Below, piece by piece: positions 1 through 11,338 of a stretch of 64,000 bases of DNA. The DNA comes from Mesostigma viride (lineage: Eukaryota > Streptophyta > Mesostigmatophyceae > Mesostigmatales > Mesostigmataceae): positions 221,381 to 285,380 of the forward strand of contig RPFO01000184.1 of assembly GCA_009746045.1 (NCBI GenBank). The letters run 5' to 3'. The notes beneath the pieces are model-generated. The model worked only from the letters and a program-made list of their open reading frames with translations, was not told the origin of the DNA and did not search any database. The first letter of the stretch is position 1, and every line of letters begins with the position of its first letter. A program made the translations under genes and the position numbers.

Positions 1-2
1 CG

Positions 3-1112
3 GTGGCGCTGGGGGAGGCCATCCATGAGATGGTGCTCTACATGACCGGTGCCCTGGATCCGAGGCGCCAGGTCAACTACCTCTCAAGCGCAGGTGAGCT
101 CACCTTGGTGCGCGACGAGTGTGGCCAGCCACTGCGCTTGGCCATCGAGTACAAGGAGGAGCGCGCCGGGGAGCTTCAGATTGACCTGGAAAACCCCCCT
201 GCCCCCATGCTGTCCATCACCATTGATGACTTGGTGGCCAGCAACGGGCGGACCTGCGAGGCGGTGAACCAGCTCATCACGCGCGCTATTGAGGAAGGCT
301 ACCTCCCTAACAACCTTGTGCCGTCTAAGGAGAAGACTAAGATGGCGAGCCTGGAAGGGGACGAGCTAGAAGCCCTAGGGGTGGTGCACCGACGGAACGG
401 CGTGCTGGAACCAACGGTCAAGCAGCTCAACCTTGTGATCGCCCACACGCAGGCTATACTCACTCGAGGCCGAGCTACGGCCGAGGGGCTGGCTGCCGTC
501 TTGGGGCGGTGGTTGTGGCTGCAGATGTTAAGCCGCAGCTGCTTGTCCATTTGGCAGCAATGTTTCAAATTCATCAGCCTGCAAGGGTGGGGGCAGCGAT
601 CCTGGGTGCTGTGGGCCGGGGTGCGGGAGGAGTTAGAGTGTGCCCTGGCCTTGGCTCCCATGCTAAGGGTTGACCGAAGCGCACCTTTGGCCCGTGAGGT
701 GGTTGCATCTGACGCGTCCACCTACGGGCAAGGTGTCGTGTACGCAACCATGGAGCCGGGCGATGTGACGGAGCTGGCGAGGGCACGAGAGGTGCGGGGG
801 TACCCGACTTTGCTCATACCAAGTGAGGTGGCCTACGCTGGCCCTAGGCCACTGAGCGCGCGGGCGCAACAAGCAATCACTAGCCAGCAATGGCGGGTTG
901 GGGTCCGGAGTCGTTGGCGGGATCCGGGGATGCACATCAACGAGAAGGAGGTGCGGGCTGCAGTGAAGGGCGTGGAGAGGAGTGCGCGCAGCTTGGCAAA
1001 CCGAGGCAAGCGGGTGGTGAGGTTGGTGGACTCCACCGCGGCAAAGCTTTGGCCAGTTTTTCTTGGCCAGGTGGCAGGAGCTACGTTGAGATATAAACCT
1101 GCCACTGTCTAG
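3..1112 (+). CDS. Retrotransposon pol C-terminal part (RT/RNase H-like), partial
   Basis: The frame is open from the left edge, so the true start lies outside the window; about 369 residues are visible. The middle (around residues 130-220) resembles the RT thumb/connection region of DIRS-like or related YR retroelements. The last third looks like RNase H: a first acidic site in VASDASTYGQG (about residue 230), a glutamate in HINEKEVRAAVKG (about 310), and a later aspartate in VRLVDSTAAKLW. This D-E-D pattern is the RNase H catalytic arrangement. No integrase or recombinase is visible downstream before the stop at 1110-1112. The DIRS-like label is by motif layout only; a Ty3-like origin is possible. 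It is a mobile-element gene, not a host gene. Confidence 0.55.
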   Translation: MALGEAIHEMVLYMTGALDPRRQVNYLSSAGELTLVRDECGQPLRLAIEYKEERAGELQIDLENPPAPMLSITIDDLVASNGRTCEAVNQLITRAIEEGYLPNNLVPSKEKTKMASLEGDELEALGVVHRRNGVLEPTVKQLNLVIAHTQAILTRGRATAEGLAAVLGRWLWLQMLSRSCLSIWQQCFKFISLQGWGQRSWVLWAGVREELECALALAPMLRVDRSAPLAREVVASDASTYGQGVVYATMEPGDVTELARAREVRGYPTLLIPSEVAYAGPRPLSARAQQAITSQQWRVGVRSRWRDPGMHINEKEVRAAVKGVERSARSLANRGKRVVRLVDSTAAKLWPVFLGQVAGATLRYKPATV

Positions 1113-3097
1113 GTTTCTTGGCTCATGGCGTAGTGATTAACTAGATCTAGATTCTTTCTCTCACGCAATATGTGACCTAATAGCCCCGGCAGCCTTACGT
1201 AAGCTGCCGGCAATCAGAATGCCACATTGCGTCATTTGTTCAGACGCAACATTTGCGTGGCGAAAAAATGCCGTCCGGGCCAAGGCCGCATGACACGCAA
1301 AAAAGGACAAAAACAAACCCACCTAGCTAAGGTCGGCCTCTTTTCTTTTCCCGCCCACCCTCCCTGCGTGTTTGGGGGTAAGGCTAGCCTTTGCCAAGCA
1401 ATAAGTGTTCCCATGAGCATCGGCGGCCGGGATGTGGCCTGCCTTTTGTATGTGCTCCACTCATTGTTTTAATAAAGAGTCTGGTTACCCTGGAGTTCCA
1501 CGGTTAATAGAATGAAGGTTTACGGCAGCTATTGTGAGGCAACGTATGCTCTAAAGAGTGATTATGAAGCTAACTTAATGGTGTTGTCGAGTTTGTGCCG
1601 AAGCTTCCCGGTTTCTTTTACATTTCCGGCATTCAAGGTAAGAACCTACGCAGGCCTGCGCATGTCGCCTTCGACGTATTCACGGAAGGCGCACCTTCCT
1701 TGTTCGCCTGATCAATGGATGATGTCTTTTATTGTTCGAGCTTGCGTGCCAGTTTATGCATGAAACATTTCCACGCAGGCAGGTGCATTAACGTCGGCCT
1801 TTCGCCTTTTTTTCGGGCAGTTTCCCTGCAGGAAGCGCTCCATTTCTTTCGGTTGCATCGTCAGATTCCTAGCTATTTCGTACAATTTCGTGTAGTTTGT
1901 GGCTGGCATACTAAATGCGCCGAGGTCAAGTTGTTGGTAATGTGTTGACATTTGTTTTCCATAATCCTTTGGACGTGACCTTGCTCAGACGCTTTGTTAT
2001 GTGCCGGATCTGGCACGCCTGTTTTAGAACGACATCCGGCATGTGCCTAGAGGCTAACAAGCTGGCATCAGCTTCTTAGCAAATTGCCCTATTGGAAAGG
2101 AAGGTGAGAGTGGTTCTTTTGCTGGCCATACTGCATGAGTGGCATTGCATTAGATAGGTGTTTCCATTGCTTTCCTTGAGCTATAACCATTAAGACTTCC
2201 CTGCTATGTGTGCAGCAAGGCAAGCTGGATAGGATGTGAATGCTTGGCATACAACATGTATGATTTGCTGCCAAGTTTGCAGGCTGCAGTTGCCTCTATT
2301 GCTTGGGCAGTCTTTCTAAGGTTTTTACACGTATACTTGCTGAGTTCTTGGCATAAATTTACATGGTAACCTTGGGCTGAGCTTAGTGTATGCTCTCTTG
2401 GTGCGTGTATGCCTAGCGATGGTGTTGCTATGCGCACGCTGGCAAGGCTGGCCATGCTGAGGGCAGGGGAGGGCAGATGAGGTGCCTAGCCTTTTCTTAT
2501 GTTGTGTGATCGAGTTGGGCATGTTTTTTGGCTTCTTGGATGGAAAACATGATGCCTAGGTGGCCTTATACACAGAAAAACCTCATTTAGCGTATGTTCA
2601 GGTTTTAGCACGCCAAACGCAATAACTTGAGCTAGACTTGTCGGAATGACCTGGGAGTTGGACCACTGCTGTCCCCCTGTTAGCCGGATTTTCGCTACAT
2701 TTTGTTGCCTAATCTGAAGTGTTTATGACATGTTTATTCCCAATGTCCGGTAAAAAAAGGGTACTTTTGCGGGGAAATCAATAACTGTTCAAGATTTTGT
2801 CACTTTCATGATGTAAATAGCTCAGCAAGCTACAAACTCAGGGAACTATAGACGCTACATTTTTTTTTGCCAACAAATGAGTGCATGGGCTGGGGCATAC
2901 ATAGCCCTAATTAGCGTCTTTTTCTATTTATAGCGCTATATTGGCGTATATGTGGGGGTAGTACCCCCAACAAGTGCATGGACAACTCACTAGAGATGTT
3001 ATTTAGTGCCCCCAATCATAATTTAGCATGGTGCAACTGAAATTCAAGTGATATTAGCATGGGTCAAGTTTTAAGGTTTTTGGGGTGCCCGCCTCCC
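1113..3097. other. Non-coding tail and intergenic stretch
   Basis: No convincing gene was seen in about 2 kb downstream of the pol fragment. It holds a hairpin at 1186-1210 (8-bp stem CCGGCAGC/GCTGCCGG around TTACGTAA) and an AATAAA-type signal near 1472. Both fit the 3' region of the preceding retroelement. The rest is unremarkable, moderately AT-rich sequence with only short random open frames. Confidence 0.5.
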
Positions 3098-3132
3098 CTT
3101 AATTAATTAATTAATTAATTAATTAATTAATC
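3098..3132. repeat. (TTAA)n microsatellite
   Basis: Uninterrupted AATT/TTAA tetranucleotide repeats. A second short (ATTA)n tract lies at 3583-3597. Together they bracket a very GC-rich block (3133-3582) whose open frames in all directions are biased composition, not genes. Confidence 0.9.
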
Positions 3133-3589
3133 GTGGGCGCATATCTGGTCGCATTGTGGCCACACTTTTCATCAAGCGTGCATCGCGTGCAGCCTGCTCA
3201 CCTCTGCGCCACGTTGCCCCTTGTGCTGGGCCATTGTGCCGCCCCCGGTCAGGGATGCTCTCTCCCTTGGCCCACCCCTGGTCTCGCTGGGTCCCCTCCC
3301 CGGTGGCCCCCCAGGCGTGGCTCCCTCCCTGCCCCGGCCAGCGCCCCGGGAATCCCCGCCTGGGCTTCGCGTGGTCGTCGCGGGTCGGCCCCCGCTCGTC
3401 CCGCCGCGGATGGCGTGGATGCTCTCCATCTCGCGTTGGGGGCTTCCCCCGGGGTGGCCCCCCCGCCGCCCCATCCGGGGTGCCCCGCGCTGGCCGGGTA
3501 CTTGTACCCACGGACGCGCCCGGCGCGTGGTCGCCGCTGGCACTCCCTCAGGTTCCAAGTTGTTATGTTAGGTACGCGAGTATCATTAA

Positions 3590-3625
3590 TTAATTAACTA
3601 ATAAGCACGTGACTGCGTCACGTGG
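3590..3625 (+). repeat. Dispersed (ATTA)n-CACGTGACTGCGT(C/G)ACGTG motif
   Basis: An (ATTA)n tract followed by a CACGTGACTGCGTCACGTGG-like string. Related copies lie at 29622-29665 (+), 33511-33545 (-) and 42820-42845 (-), with a more diverged one at 29021-29060. It looks like the end of a dispersed element family that sits in (ATTA)n microsatellites. Confidence 0.6.
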
Positions 3626-3997
3626 GTGCCAATACAGAGTAAAGGAACCTTCAACCCTATATACACAGCGAGAAGGAGGGAGGGCGCCCTAGCTTCTCTC
3701 ACTGCCGCAGGTGGGCAGGCCACAGAGCGCTCTCTCCACGGCATGGTGCCGGGGCGCAACAATGTGGGTGCAATACAACCAGTGCAATACCATAGGTAGG
3801 CTGACGCATAGCTTATTATGCTACAAATGTGAGGTGGGCTCAAGACGTCGGCTAATTAAGGCGCAAGCTGATGGCCACAAGGTGCCAGAGCTAATTGAAG
3901 GTACTATAACGCTGTGCGCTAATATCGTTTCAAGTGCTGTAATGCCTAAGCTATCCCATAATCGATTGCCCCCATCTAGACAACTAGCTGGAGTGCT

Positions 3998-4333
3998 CTA
4001 TCCCAGGGAAGCCCGGGGGGGCTTCCACAGTTTCTTGTTGACATAGAGGTCCCCGCCCCGCCAGTACACTTGGGGCTTCTCGGGGTTGGTCTTGTGGCGG
4101 ATGTAGTCAGGCCACTGATCGCGGCGTTGCTGCTGCTGGGCTGGCGTCAGGTCGTCGTCAAGCGACCAGGAGGTGTTCACCAGCTTCTTGCGGCGAGAGA
4201 GGAACCGAACTCGGGCTGTGATGTCGCTGAAGATGAGGACCACTGGAGGGGGCCCAGCCTTGGCCCGTGGATGGGGCAGGCGGTAGGCGCCCTGCAGTAT
4301 CGCACCTCCCGCGAGTATCATACGTCTGACCAT
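3998..4333 (-). pseudogene. LINE ORF1 C-terminal remnant
   Basis: About 111 residues are open on the minus strand. VLIFSDITARVRFLSRRKKL resembles the RRM strand and following region of plant/algal L1-type ORF1 proteins. LDDDLTPAQQQQRRDQWP followed by a V-Y-W-R-G-G-D-L-Y-V-N segment matches the usual C-terminal pattern (DDLTPxQ...WRGxxLFV). Upstream ORF1 sequence and any ORF2 are absent, so this is a dead fragment. The family match is by pattern recognition only. Confidence 0.6.
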
Positions 4334-4372
4334 TCATACGTCAATCATACGTTTGGCCTCATTCATACATTA

Positions 4373-4515
4373 TTCATGTACGTCATTCATACGTCATTCA
4401 TACGTCATTCATACGTCATTCATACGTCATTCATACGTCATTCATACGTCATTCATACGTCATTCATACGTCATTCATACGTCATTCATACGTCATTCAT
4501 ACGTCATTCATACAT
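4373..4515. repeat. 11-bp tandem repeat (CATTCATACGT)n
   Basis: About a dozen near-perfect copies of an 11-bp unit, with degenerate copies from about 4327. The frames that read through it encode only a periodic peptide and are not genes. Confidence 0.95.
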
Positions 4516-5200
4516 GTCCCTCCCCCCCCTGCCAAAGTGCAGCTTGCAAGCGACAGTCTGCCAGCAAGACATCTGCAAGAATGAAGGATAAGAAATTGCC
4601 ATGGACTATGCGTCCGGCCAGGAACAGAATTGTGATCTCACTTAATAGTTGTCTCACTTCACGGTAGCGAAATTGGCTAAATTTGATAGTTAACACACAA
4701 CTCCTCAATTTATTCAGTTATTACTTATTTAATAGTACGATGACATTCATAATTCTCTACCATGCAGTATGCCGTCTGACGCATCTTGACCTTATAGACT
4801 GGGCTGCGCCTGCAGGCTGGGCTATGCAAGCGTCTGATGTTGCAAAGTCGGAGCCGGTTGCCAGCGCTGGCGCAGGAAAGCCCGGTGCAGGGATTTACCA
4901 GCGGGCCGCAGCAAGCTCTGCCCGCTGAGCGAGCTGGAAGAACCGCGACCCACCAAGGAACCGCCCAACACTTTAGAGACGCCCAACAACAAACAGAGGG
5001 GTCGAAGCACCCGGACATGAGCTGCTCGCCTGGCCCACCGCGCACGTGCGACACATAGAGCACCAGCTCGACTGCCGAGATCCTTCTTCTGATTCGCCTA
5101 TTCAGCCTTTTCATTAAAACGACCTGAAAAAAAATCTGCACCGATCGGCCGGAACCTTTGTGCATTTGCCGATGCCTTCGCCAGCCTCACCAGCCAAATG

Positions 5201-5342
5201 AGTTAGGTTAAATAGTGCCGGAACCTTTTGCCGCCTGAGGCAAATCGGTCCGTCACACTATTTTGCCCGGAATAACCACTTCCGAGCACCCAAGTAAATT
5301 TGCCTCAGGCGGGAAAAGGTTCCGGCACTATTTAACCTAACT
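5201..5342. mobile_element. MITE 1, foldback type
   Basis: A 142-bp element with roughly 45-bp terminal inverted repeats. The left end starts AGTTAGGTTAAATAGTGCCG and the right end is its reverse complement with one or two mismatches. It has no coding capacity. It shares the end sequence TTAGTTAGGTTAA with two neighbouring elements at 5478-5604 and 5864-6082. Confidence 0.85.
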
Positions 5343-5394
5343 AAAACCTGGCCTCGTGGAGGGGATCGAAGAGCCCGAGACATCCGCCTAGGCC

Positions 5395-5475
5395 CGGCGC
5401 TGAGCATGCAAATGATATTGCGCCGGAGCTGCCTCAGTGAGGATTCGAACCCCTGACCTCCAAGGTGCACAGGTT
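5395..5475 (-). other. tRNA-like fragment between MITEs
   Basis: On the minus strand the segment contains GGGGTTCGAATCC, a perfect Pol III B box (T arm), followed by a stretch resembling a tRNA 3' half. No complete cloverleaf can be drawn because the 5' half is missing or replaced by MITE sequence. A second B-box-like string, AGGTTCGAATCC, occurs on the plus strand at about 5629-5641, just after MITE 2. These may be tRNA relics or SINE pieces. Confidence 0.4.
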
Positions 5476-5477
5476 TT

Positions 5478-5604
5478 AGTTAGGTTAAATAGTGCCGGCA
5501 TGAACTTGATCGAGTGTACCAGCGAGTGGTTATCGCTGATAATGTTGTGCGGAACCTGAGAAGCCAAGTGGCAAAAGGTTTCCGCACAATATTAACCTAA
5601 CTAA
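5478..5604. mobile_element. MITE 2, deletion derivative of MITE 3
   Basis: The left end is TTAGTTAGGTTAAATAGTGC and the right end is ATTAACCTAACTAA. The interior matches the right arm of the element at 5864-6082 (shared segment around CCAGCGAGTGGTTATCGCTG), so it is an internally deleted relative. Confidence 0.75.
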
Positions 5605-5695
5605 GACCTGGATCCCTTAATTGCGGGGCGCAGGTTCGAATCCACTTGGAAGCGGATTATTTGGGGAATAATTCGTTCCGATTTGGCACCCGGCT

Positions 5696-5815
5696 CTATT
5701 CATATGTGCGCCAAGGAGCGCTCATATTCGAATCATATTTGCGCCAAGGAGCGCTCATATTCATATCGATATTTGCGCCAAGAGGAGTGCTCATATTCGA
5801 TCATATTCATATCTA
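5696..5815. repeat. About 50-bp tandem repeat, three copies
   Basis: Three units share TTTGCGCCAAGGAGCGCTCA or a close variant and are separated by AT-rich CATATTC strings. It lies between two MITEs. No gene is seen. Confidence 0.8.
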
Positions 5816-5863
5816 CGGGTGTTCCGAGCCTAGTGATTGGTCCTCGCCCCAAGAGGCTAGGTT

Positions 5864-6082
5864 TTAGTTAGGTTAATACTGTGCGGAAACCTTTTGCCAC
5901 TTGGCTTCTCAGGTTCCGCACAATATTACCAGCCATAACCACTCGCTGGTACACCCAAGTTAATTCGAACGGCCGGCATGAACTTGAGTGTACCAGCGAG
6001 TGGTTATCGCTGGTAATATTGTGCGGAACCTGAGAAGCCAAGTGGCAAAAGGTTTCCGCATGCACAATATTAACCTAACTAA
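5864..6082. mobile_element. MITE 3, long foldback element
   Basis: A nearly perfect hairpin of about 219 bp with arms of about 100 bp and a spacer of about 15 bp. Termini are TTAGTTAGGTTAAT and its complement. It has no open reading frame. The transcript or single strand would form one long stem-loop. Confidence 0.85.
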
Positions 6083-7119
6083 ATGAGCCCGGATGCGTGT
6101 AGCCCCGACGGGTATAGCTTTCTCCGGACTGAGTGCCTATGGAAAGACCGCAGTACTTGCATTCAAGCCTCACACTCTCGTGCTCTACCGAGTCAAGGTC
6201 TGTGACTTTTTCAACCACCCTACTTAAGCGGCACGTGATTGTGCTCCGGTCCTGCTTTTCTCCCGCCTGCCATGGCCACAAACTGAAATGACAGAACCCA
6301 GCTAGCCCCTTGACAACGTGAGCTTATGCTTAGTTGCATTAACTATTTTACTGTGCACGCCAAGCTGCAGTGCTGGCACGGCTAGCTGGCAGCTTGGTCA
6401 AGTGCATGCAGCACTGCAGCTGTGCTGCTCAGTACTGACGTGGCAAGAGCCCTGCGTCGCGCCGGCGCCGCACCGATTTGCCCTAGGGGAAAGTGCAGTG
6501 TCTGCTATCGACCAGGCCACACCGTAAAATCCAGCCCTATTTTTGCCGTAAATACGGCAGGACCATTCGAACGGTTTAGTGCGCGAAAGTACGGCAGGGG
6601 GGTGCCGTACGTAACAGCACATGGCTCAGGTTTCAGCGGGTGACGGGTGTTGTCCTGGCCGCGGCTCGCAGCCTGCCGATGCCCTTTTCCGGTCACTGCA
6701 CCGTGCTGCTTCCCTCGGGGTCGCCTTGTGCTATGTAGTGGGTTCCACAACCGTAACCGGCCTGCTCTGCCAGCACCTTTGTGCCGTGCACATGCCGATC
6801 TCGGCCCGGCGGATCTGCAGAGCTCTGACCCGATGAGCTGCTACCGATGCCCGGAGGCCCACTGCCAGCGCGTATACAGTCTCTGGACATTCACGGTCGG
6901 GCCCAGCATGCATGCCCGCACTGTTGCTCCGGCCAACGCCCCATCACACGGCGGGCGTTGGCCAACGCCCCATCACACATTCTGGCTGGCCGTCCCGCCG
7001 CCCCCTCCCCCCCTCCGCTCCTCGGCACCGTGCGGCTCCCCGGCCCCACCGCCTGATTACTCGGCACTGGCTCAGAGCTGGCTCGGCACGGTTTCCTGGG
7101 AGGCATGTGCCATCAAATC

Positions 7120-7610
7120 GGCGTCCACCCTGGCCGGCCTTCCCCACTTTGCGCGCAACCTGTTCACGCAATGCGCTCTCATTTGTTTGCAGCGCATGCA
7201 TGCCGCTCCGGATGACCCGCTTGGGTTCAAACTTTACCTGGTGACCCGGGCCTGCTTGCTCCTCACCCCGCTCTCGGGGGCGGCGTGTGCGGCCTCATGT
7301 AGGGTGCGGTTATCGCCCGTTGTCGCCGCTTTCTGCAGGGGGACTGGGAGGGTCTGCTTGGCGTGCCGACGGCTTGCGCACCACCCGGCTGTCGGGGGAG
7401 GTCTCCTTCGAACGCGTGGCCACTGATGTCCTCCGCCTCGTCCGTGAGGGTCAGCTTATATAGCCGGGCAATGACCCGCTTGGAAATGGCCATTGCTGAA
7501 GCTGGCCCCCGCAGGCGCCCCGCTTGTGCAGCTCCGGTCAGACTGAGGATGCGGATGGCGCGGCTTTCTACTACTCCCCCAACCACAGACCTGACATCGT
7601 GGTTCTGGAC
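7120..7610 (+). pseudogene. Decayed LINE-like pol fragment, left half
   Basis: Pieces in several frames match the pre-RT region of algal LINE-type polyproteins: LQRMHAAPDDPLGFKLYLVT (about 7190), then in another frame RCRRFLQGDWEGLLG (about 7315), then RLEMAIAEAG (about 7475). The fragment ends with RPDIVVLD at 7587-7610, where a DNA transposon interrupts it. The same frame resumes at 10981. Several frameshifts and the missing RT core show that it is dead. Confidence 0.6.
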
Positions 7611-10600
7611 CGTGTTGGTCTGTACGGCAGTACGGGGTACTCGGTAAAACCCTTGCGTACTGTAAAAATACAGGTATTTTTGCGTTGCGAGGGGTCAAAA
7701 ATACGCGAAAAAATACGCAGTACGGCATACGGGGTATTTTTGAAATTGTGCTAAAAAAGTACGGGGTATTATTGAGGCCAAGGCTTAAAGTACGGGGTAT
7801 TCTAAGGATGTGTGGCCCTGCATCCAACAAATGTTACTATGTACTATGCTCTCTGCTATTCATTAATGAGCATAATGGCAGTGACTTGCCACCTGCCACA
7901 CTTAGATCGACATTGCAATACATCCTTCAAGTACATTTGTATATTGAGGACACACAAACTATTGACCATCTAACACCGGTCTCTTTTATTACAATGCATT
8001 ATTGACAACATAATACATGATTGAATGGTATAATGCACCCAGAGCTCTGGCAGCCTCGATGCAGAGGATGTCATAGCACTATAGATGGCAGCTTCGCTGC
8101 ACAATGACAACAAATGCATGCCACGAATCCCTATGAAATAAAATCATTGGCAATGAACCCAGAATTGACCTTCACTGCTGCGGCAGGTCCATACTTTGCC
8201 ACTGCCGCGATCATGTTCTTGTACGAGGCGCTGGCGGCGACGTGAAACGGAATGCCATTCTCGTAAAAGAAAGAGGCCTGGGCAAGGCGGACTTCCTGGA
8301 GCTGCGCATTGGAAAAGCACTGTGGAATCGTCTTCTGCACTGCGTTGCCAGAGCCACAAGGGCCAGCACCCGGGGCAGCGGCAGGCAGAAGGGCCTTGGC
8401 AACGCGGGCACCGAGCACTGCCTTTTGCTCCTTCTTTTCCAACCGGGCTGCCTCAGCCGCCTGAAGCCTCCCGATCAGGCCTTCTACATTCCTAGACTGC
8501 TGGCAAAATGTGGCTCGAGCTCCCTTGTTGGGGATGTGGCCGAGATGGCCGACAGCGCGATCCTTGCTAAAGTTGCCAGGCCTGCCGAACTTGTAATCGC
8601 ACAGCTTGCACGCCTGGCCACCTCTGGCCGACTACCACGTCTTCCCCACTCACGGTCTTTTCCACCTCGTCAATCAGGTGGAGGTATTGATATACGAAGG
8701 CGAAATGCATAAAGTTAAAACGTTAGCCCCCAACAATCTGGAGCGTCCGATGATGGATCCAACGGCCGTGATAAACCCGCTAAGCTATAGGCTCGGGTCG
8801 TCCGTCCAAATACTACACATAAACAACCAATACAAAACAAGCAAACTACGGAAAACAAACGGCCTTCGGCACCAACGGTCGCAAATCCAACGGAAACGAC
8901 CCGAAATCGATAACACCACCGAAATGACGCAGCCGCAGGCCACGCCGACAGCCACCATGTCTGACGAAAAACAAAGTGACGTGCTCCGCGAGCAATTTGC
9001 TGGCTGGCGATGGCAGGAAACGTACGCTAGAAAATTGGGATGGGGAATGCGCAGCCATGGTTTTATACGTCAAAATTTTATGTTTGAAGAGCAAGTACGA
9101 AATTTTCTGAGCTGGAGGTGCGTCAACGGAGTGATACCTGCGTGGGAGAGGTCCGTGTCGCTATGGCGACCTGGAAATGGAATGTCGTTGTAGATTTAGG
9201 TATTGTAGTATCATGCTTAATTGCTTTGCGTAATGGGTGCCTAGTGAAATCAGTTTGCTGTTCGTGGAAGGCGTGGGGTGTGGCCGACGAGTTTCTGGTG
9301 TCATCATATTGGAAAGAACGCTGGATTTTTTGCCACGGGACGTAACTGGCGATGCCGATGGTGAGGCGTTTGTTTCGATGACCGGGGTACTACCTGCTCT
9401 CTTTCTGATGCATTTTCATGGTTGCGTTCTTTCCATTTCGCCGAATCCACCTAGTCGCAGCAAAGACATAGCGTAGCGTTGCGTTTTATTTTCTTAGCCG
9501 TGCAGGACGCCATCTTCATGGTCCTTCGAATGTCCTGTGTGAACGTCCGTTGCCCAAGGATCTGTGATGCTTTTTTCTGGAATATACTGGGCTTGGAAAG
9601 CCCCTCTGGATGCTTGCCTGGTCACGGGTTTGGGGCGTCATTTACTGCTGTACTGGCTGACATTCATGGTGCTTTCTGCGTAAGCTGACTTGCTTGGCAC
9701 GTGGATTTTCACTGGACTGAAGAGCGCGTCTGCTAGCATGTTTACGTGGTGTATAAGGTGATCAATCAACCATTTGTTTATAGAAGGTGTGACAATAGAA
9801 GGTGTGTTATATATTTCTTCATCAAGCATGTCGAAAGTAATCTCCACTCGCTTACAACCTGAATTTTGCTTTGCTGGGTCTGCTGTGTTTGTGTCTCACT
9901 GTGCAGGCTATCCCCTTGGTTGATCAACCAGGTGATTTTTGGTGGCAGCGGGGCCATATACTCTTCTTGGCGTTTTTCATCCATGGCATGTCAACCAACG
10001 CATGCATGCCAGCCCCTAAACAAGAAAACACTTGTGAAGACAGCTGGGTGGCACCAAAGAATGGAATTCAGGGCATGGTCATGAGCAGGGTAACAGCAGC
10101 ATTAATATTAAATGGGCATGATGTAAACAGGAAAACACTAAGTCACGTGAGGAAAGTCTATTTTTATGATCCCAAACAGGCTGGACGTGTCCGTGTGCCA
10201 AATTAATTTGTATTGTCCGCGCATTTCCGGCGCACGTCGCCGGCCGGACCTTGTGACAGCGCCAGAATCACTATTAACATTGTTGTATGACTTCTCAGGC
10301 GCCACAACACACTGGACTGTGTAGGTAGAAAAATGTCTGTGGAGACGCTGTGCATCGCGCTTAAATATTTTTATATAATTTTAATGAAAAGTTTGAAATG
10401 TTTCGTAAACCAAGGTTATATAAGCTCAGCCGCTAGGCGGCTAAGCTTAGCCTAACCACAACTGAAGATCGATATAGTCTCAAAAAAAAAAATCCTCCTC
10501 TCCCCTTTTGACGACTGGAACTCTAGGCATGGTCGCCTCTTTTAGGATTGCCTAGCGCACAATACATGAACCGGCGCACCCGGCACCCTCTATTTGCTTT

Positions 10601-10970
10601 AATTGCGTCTTCACTCTTCTGCATCTTTCTGGAAGTACACCCGTCCCTAAACCTTGTGATTCTGCCATGCATATGCTCTGTCCCCTCGCAGCTTTTCTCC
10701 CGCGCAATAAAAAATCCTGTCAAAAAATGTAGAAAGGCACACCGTCACGTGTGTACTAGCAAGTAGCTATGCACTCGCTGCAATTTCAGCCATTTCAGTA
10801 CCACTGACAGGTCTGGGCCTCTCCCCACCGCGTGACACGTCCGCGACCTCCAAAATCGGCTAAGTCCAAAGTGAAAAACAGTGAAAATCGTACGGCGTAC
10901 GCGGTCGAAAGCGTCAGTACCGTGGAATACGGCGTATTTTCATACCCGAGGTGCCGTACGAACCAACACG
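7611..10970. mobile_element. 3.36 kb DNA transposon with 10-bp TSD
   Basis: The termini are inverted repeats: CGTGTTGGTCTGTACGGCA at 7611-7629 and its complement with two differences at 10952-10970. The direct repeat GGTTCTGGAC flanks it flush on both sides (7601-7610 and 10971-10980). Excision restores the reading frame of the LINE remnant it split (RPDIVVLD continuing into FEGGGRLIDISV). The interior has a broken BED/DUF659-type transposase fragment near the left end and about 2.2 kb with no gene. Subterminal DNA is rich in TACGG strings. It is non-autonomous today. Confidence 0.88.
8131..8705 (-). pseudogene. BED/DUF659-type (hAT-like) transposase N-terminal fragment
   Basis: Reading leftward, a BED-type zinc finger is visible (QACKLCDYKFGRPGNFSKD then GHLGH; Cys-Cys...His-His, about 8520-8615). 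After a charged linker comes FFYENGIPFHVAASASYKNM and AVAKYGP, the signature of DUF659 found after BED fingers in hAT-related transposases. An in-frame TAG sits just before the finger, and the adjacent frame carries the expected upstream residues, so a frameshift near 8622 is likely. The stop at 8131 leaves only the N-terminal quarter; the catalytic and dimerisation domains are missing. The 10-bp target duplication of the host element differs from the 8 bp usual for hAT. Confidence 0.6.
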
Positions 10971-10980
10971 GGTTCTGGAC

Positions 10981-11319
10981 TTTGAGGGAGGTGGCCGGCT
11001 CATTGACATTTCGGTGGCTCGCCCGGCCTTGGCTCTTAGCGTTGTGGTTTGTGCATCCCAGGCGGCGGGCTACATGGCGGATCGGGCTGGCGCGGGCCAA
11101 GCTCACGGCCTATGGCTACGTCGGGCACCACCGTGCATTGGTGCCCTTTGTCTTGGAGGAGTTCGGGGCCATGGGGACCCTGTCAGACCGCCGGCTTCTT
11201 TAAGGAGTGCTTCCAGCTCCAGGAAGACCGCCTGGACCTCAGGAGGGCCAGCGGGCCCCTTGGTGGGCGTGGACCTGGACGTCGTACTGGCGCCAACGCC
11301 TTTCGGTATAGTTAATTAG
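10981..11319 (+). pseudogene. Decayed LINE-like pol fragment, right half
   Basis: It continues in frame from the interrupted left half: FEGGGRLIDISVARPA matches the conserved (I)DV(T/S)V region near the C terminus of LINE polyproteins. In another frame GHHRALVPFVLEEFGAMGTL (11121-11180) is the typical C-terminal VPFVLExFGAxG motif. Frameshifts separate the motifs, so it is a pseudogene. Confidence 0.6.
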
Positions 11320-11338
11320 CTCTTATATACTACCGGCC

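Noticed and set aside
3119-3597. Five overlapping open frames in a GC-rich block
   Set aside because: Stop codons are rare in this composition; no frame shows a domain or codon bias and the block is bounded by (ATTA)n tracts.
5395-5650. Permuted or intact tRNA genes
   Set aside because: Only 3'-half-like T-arm sequences are present; no matching 5' half could be paired.
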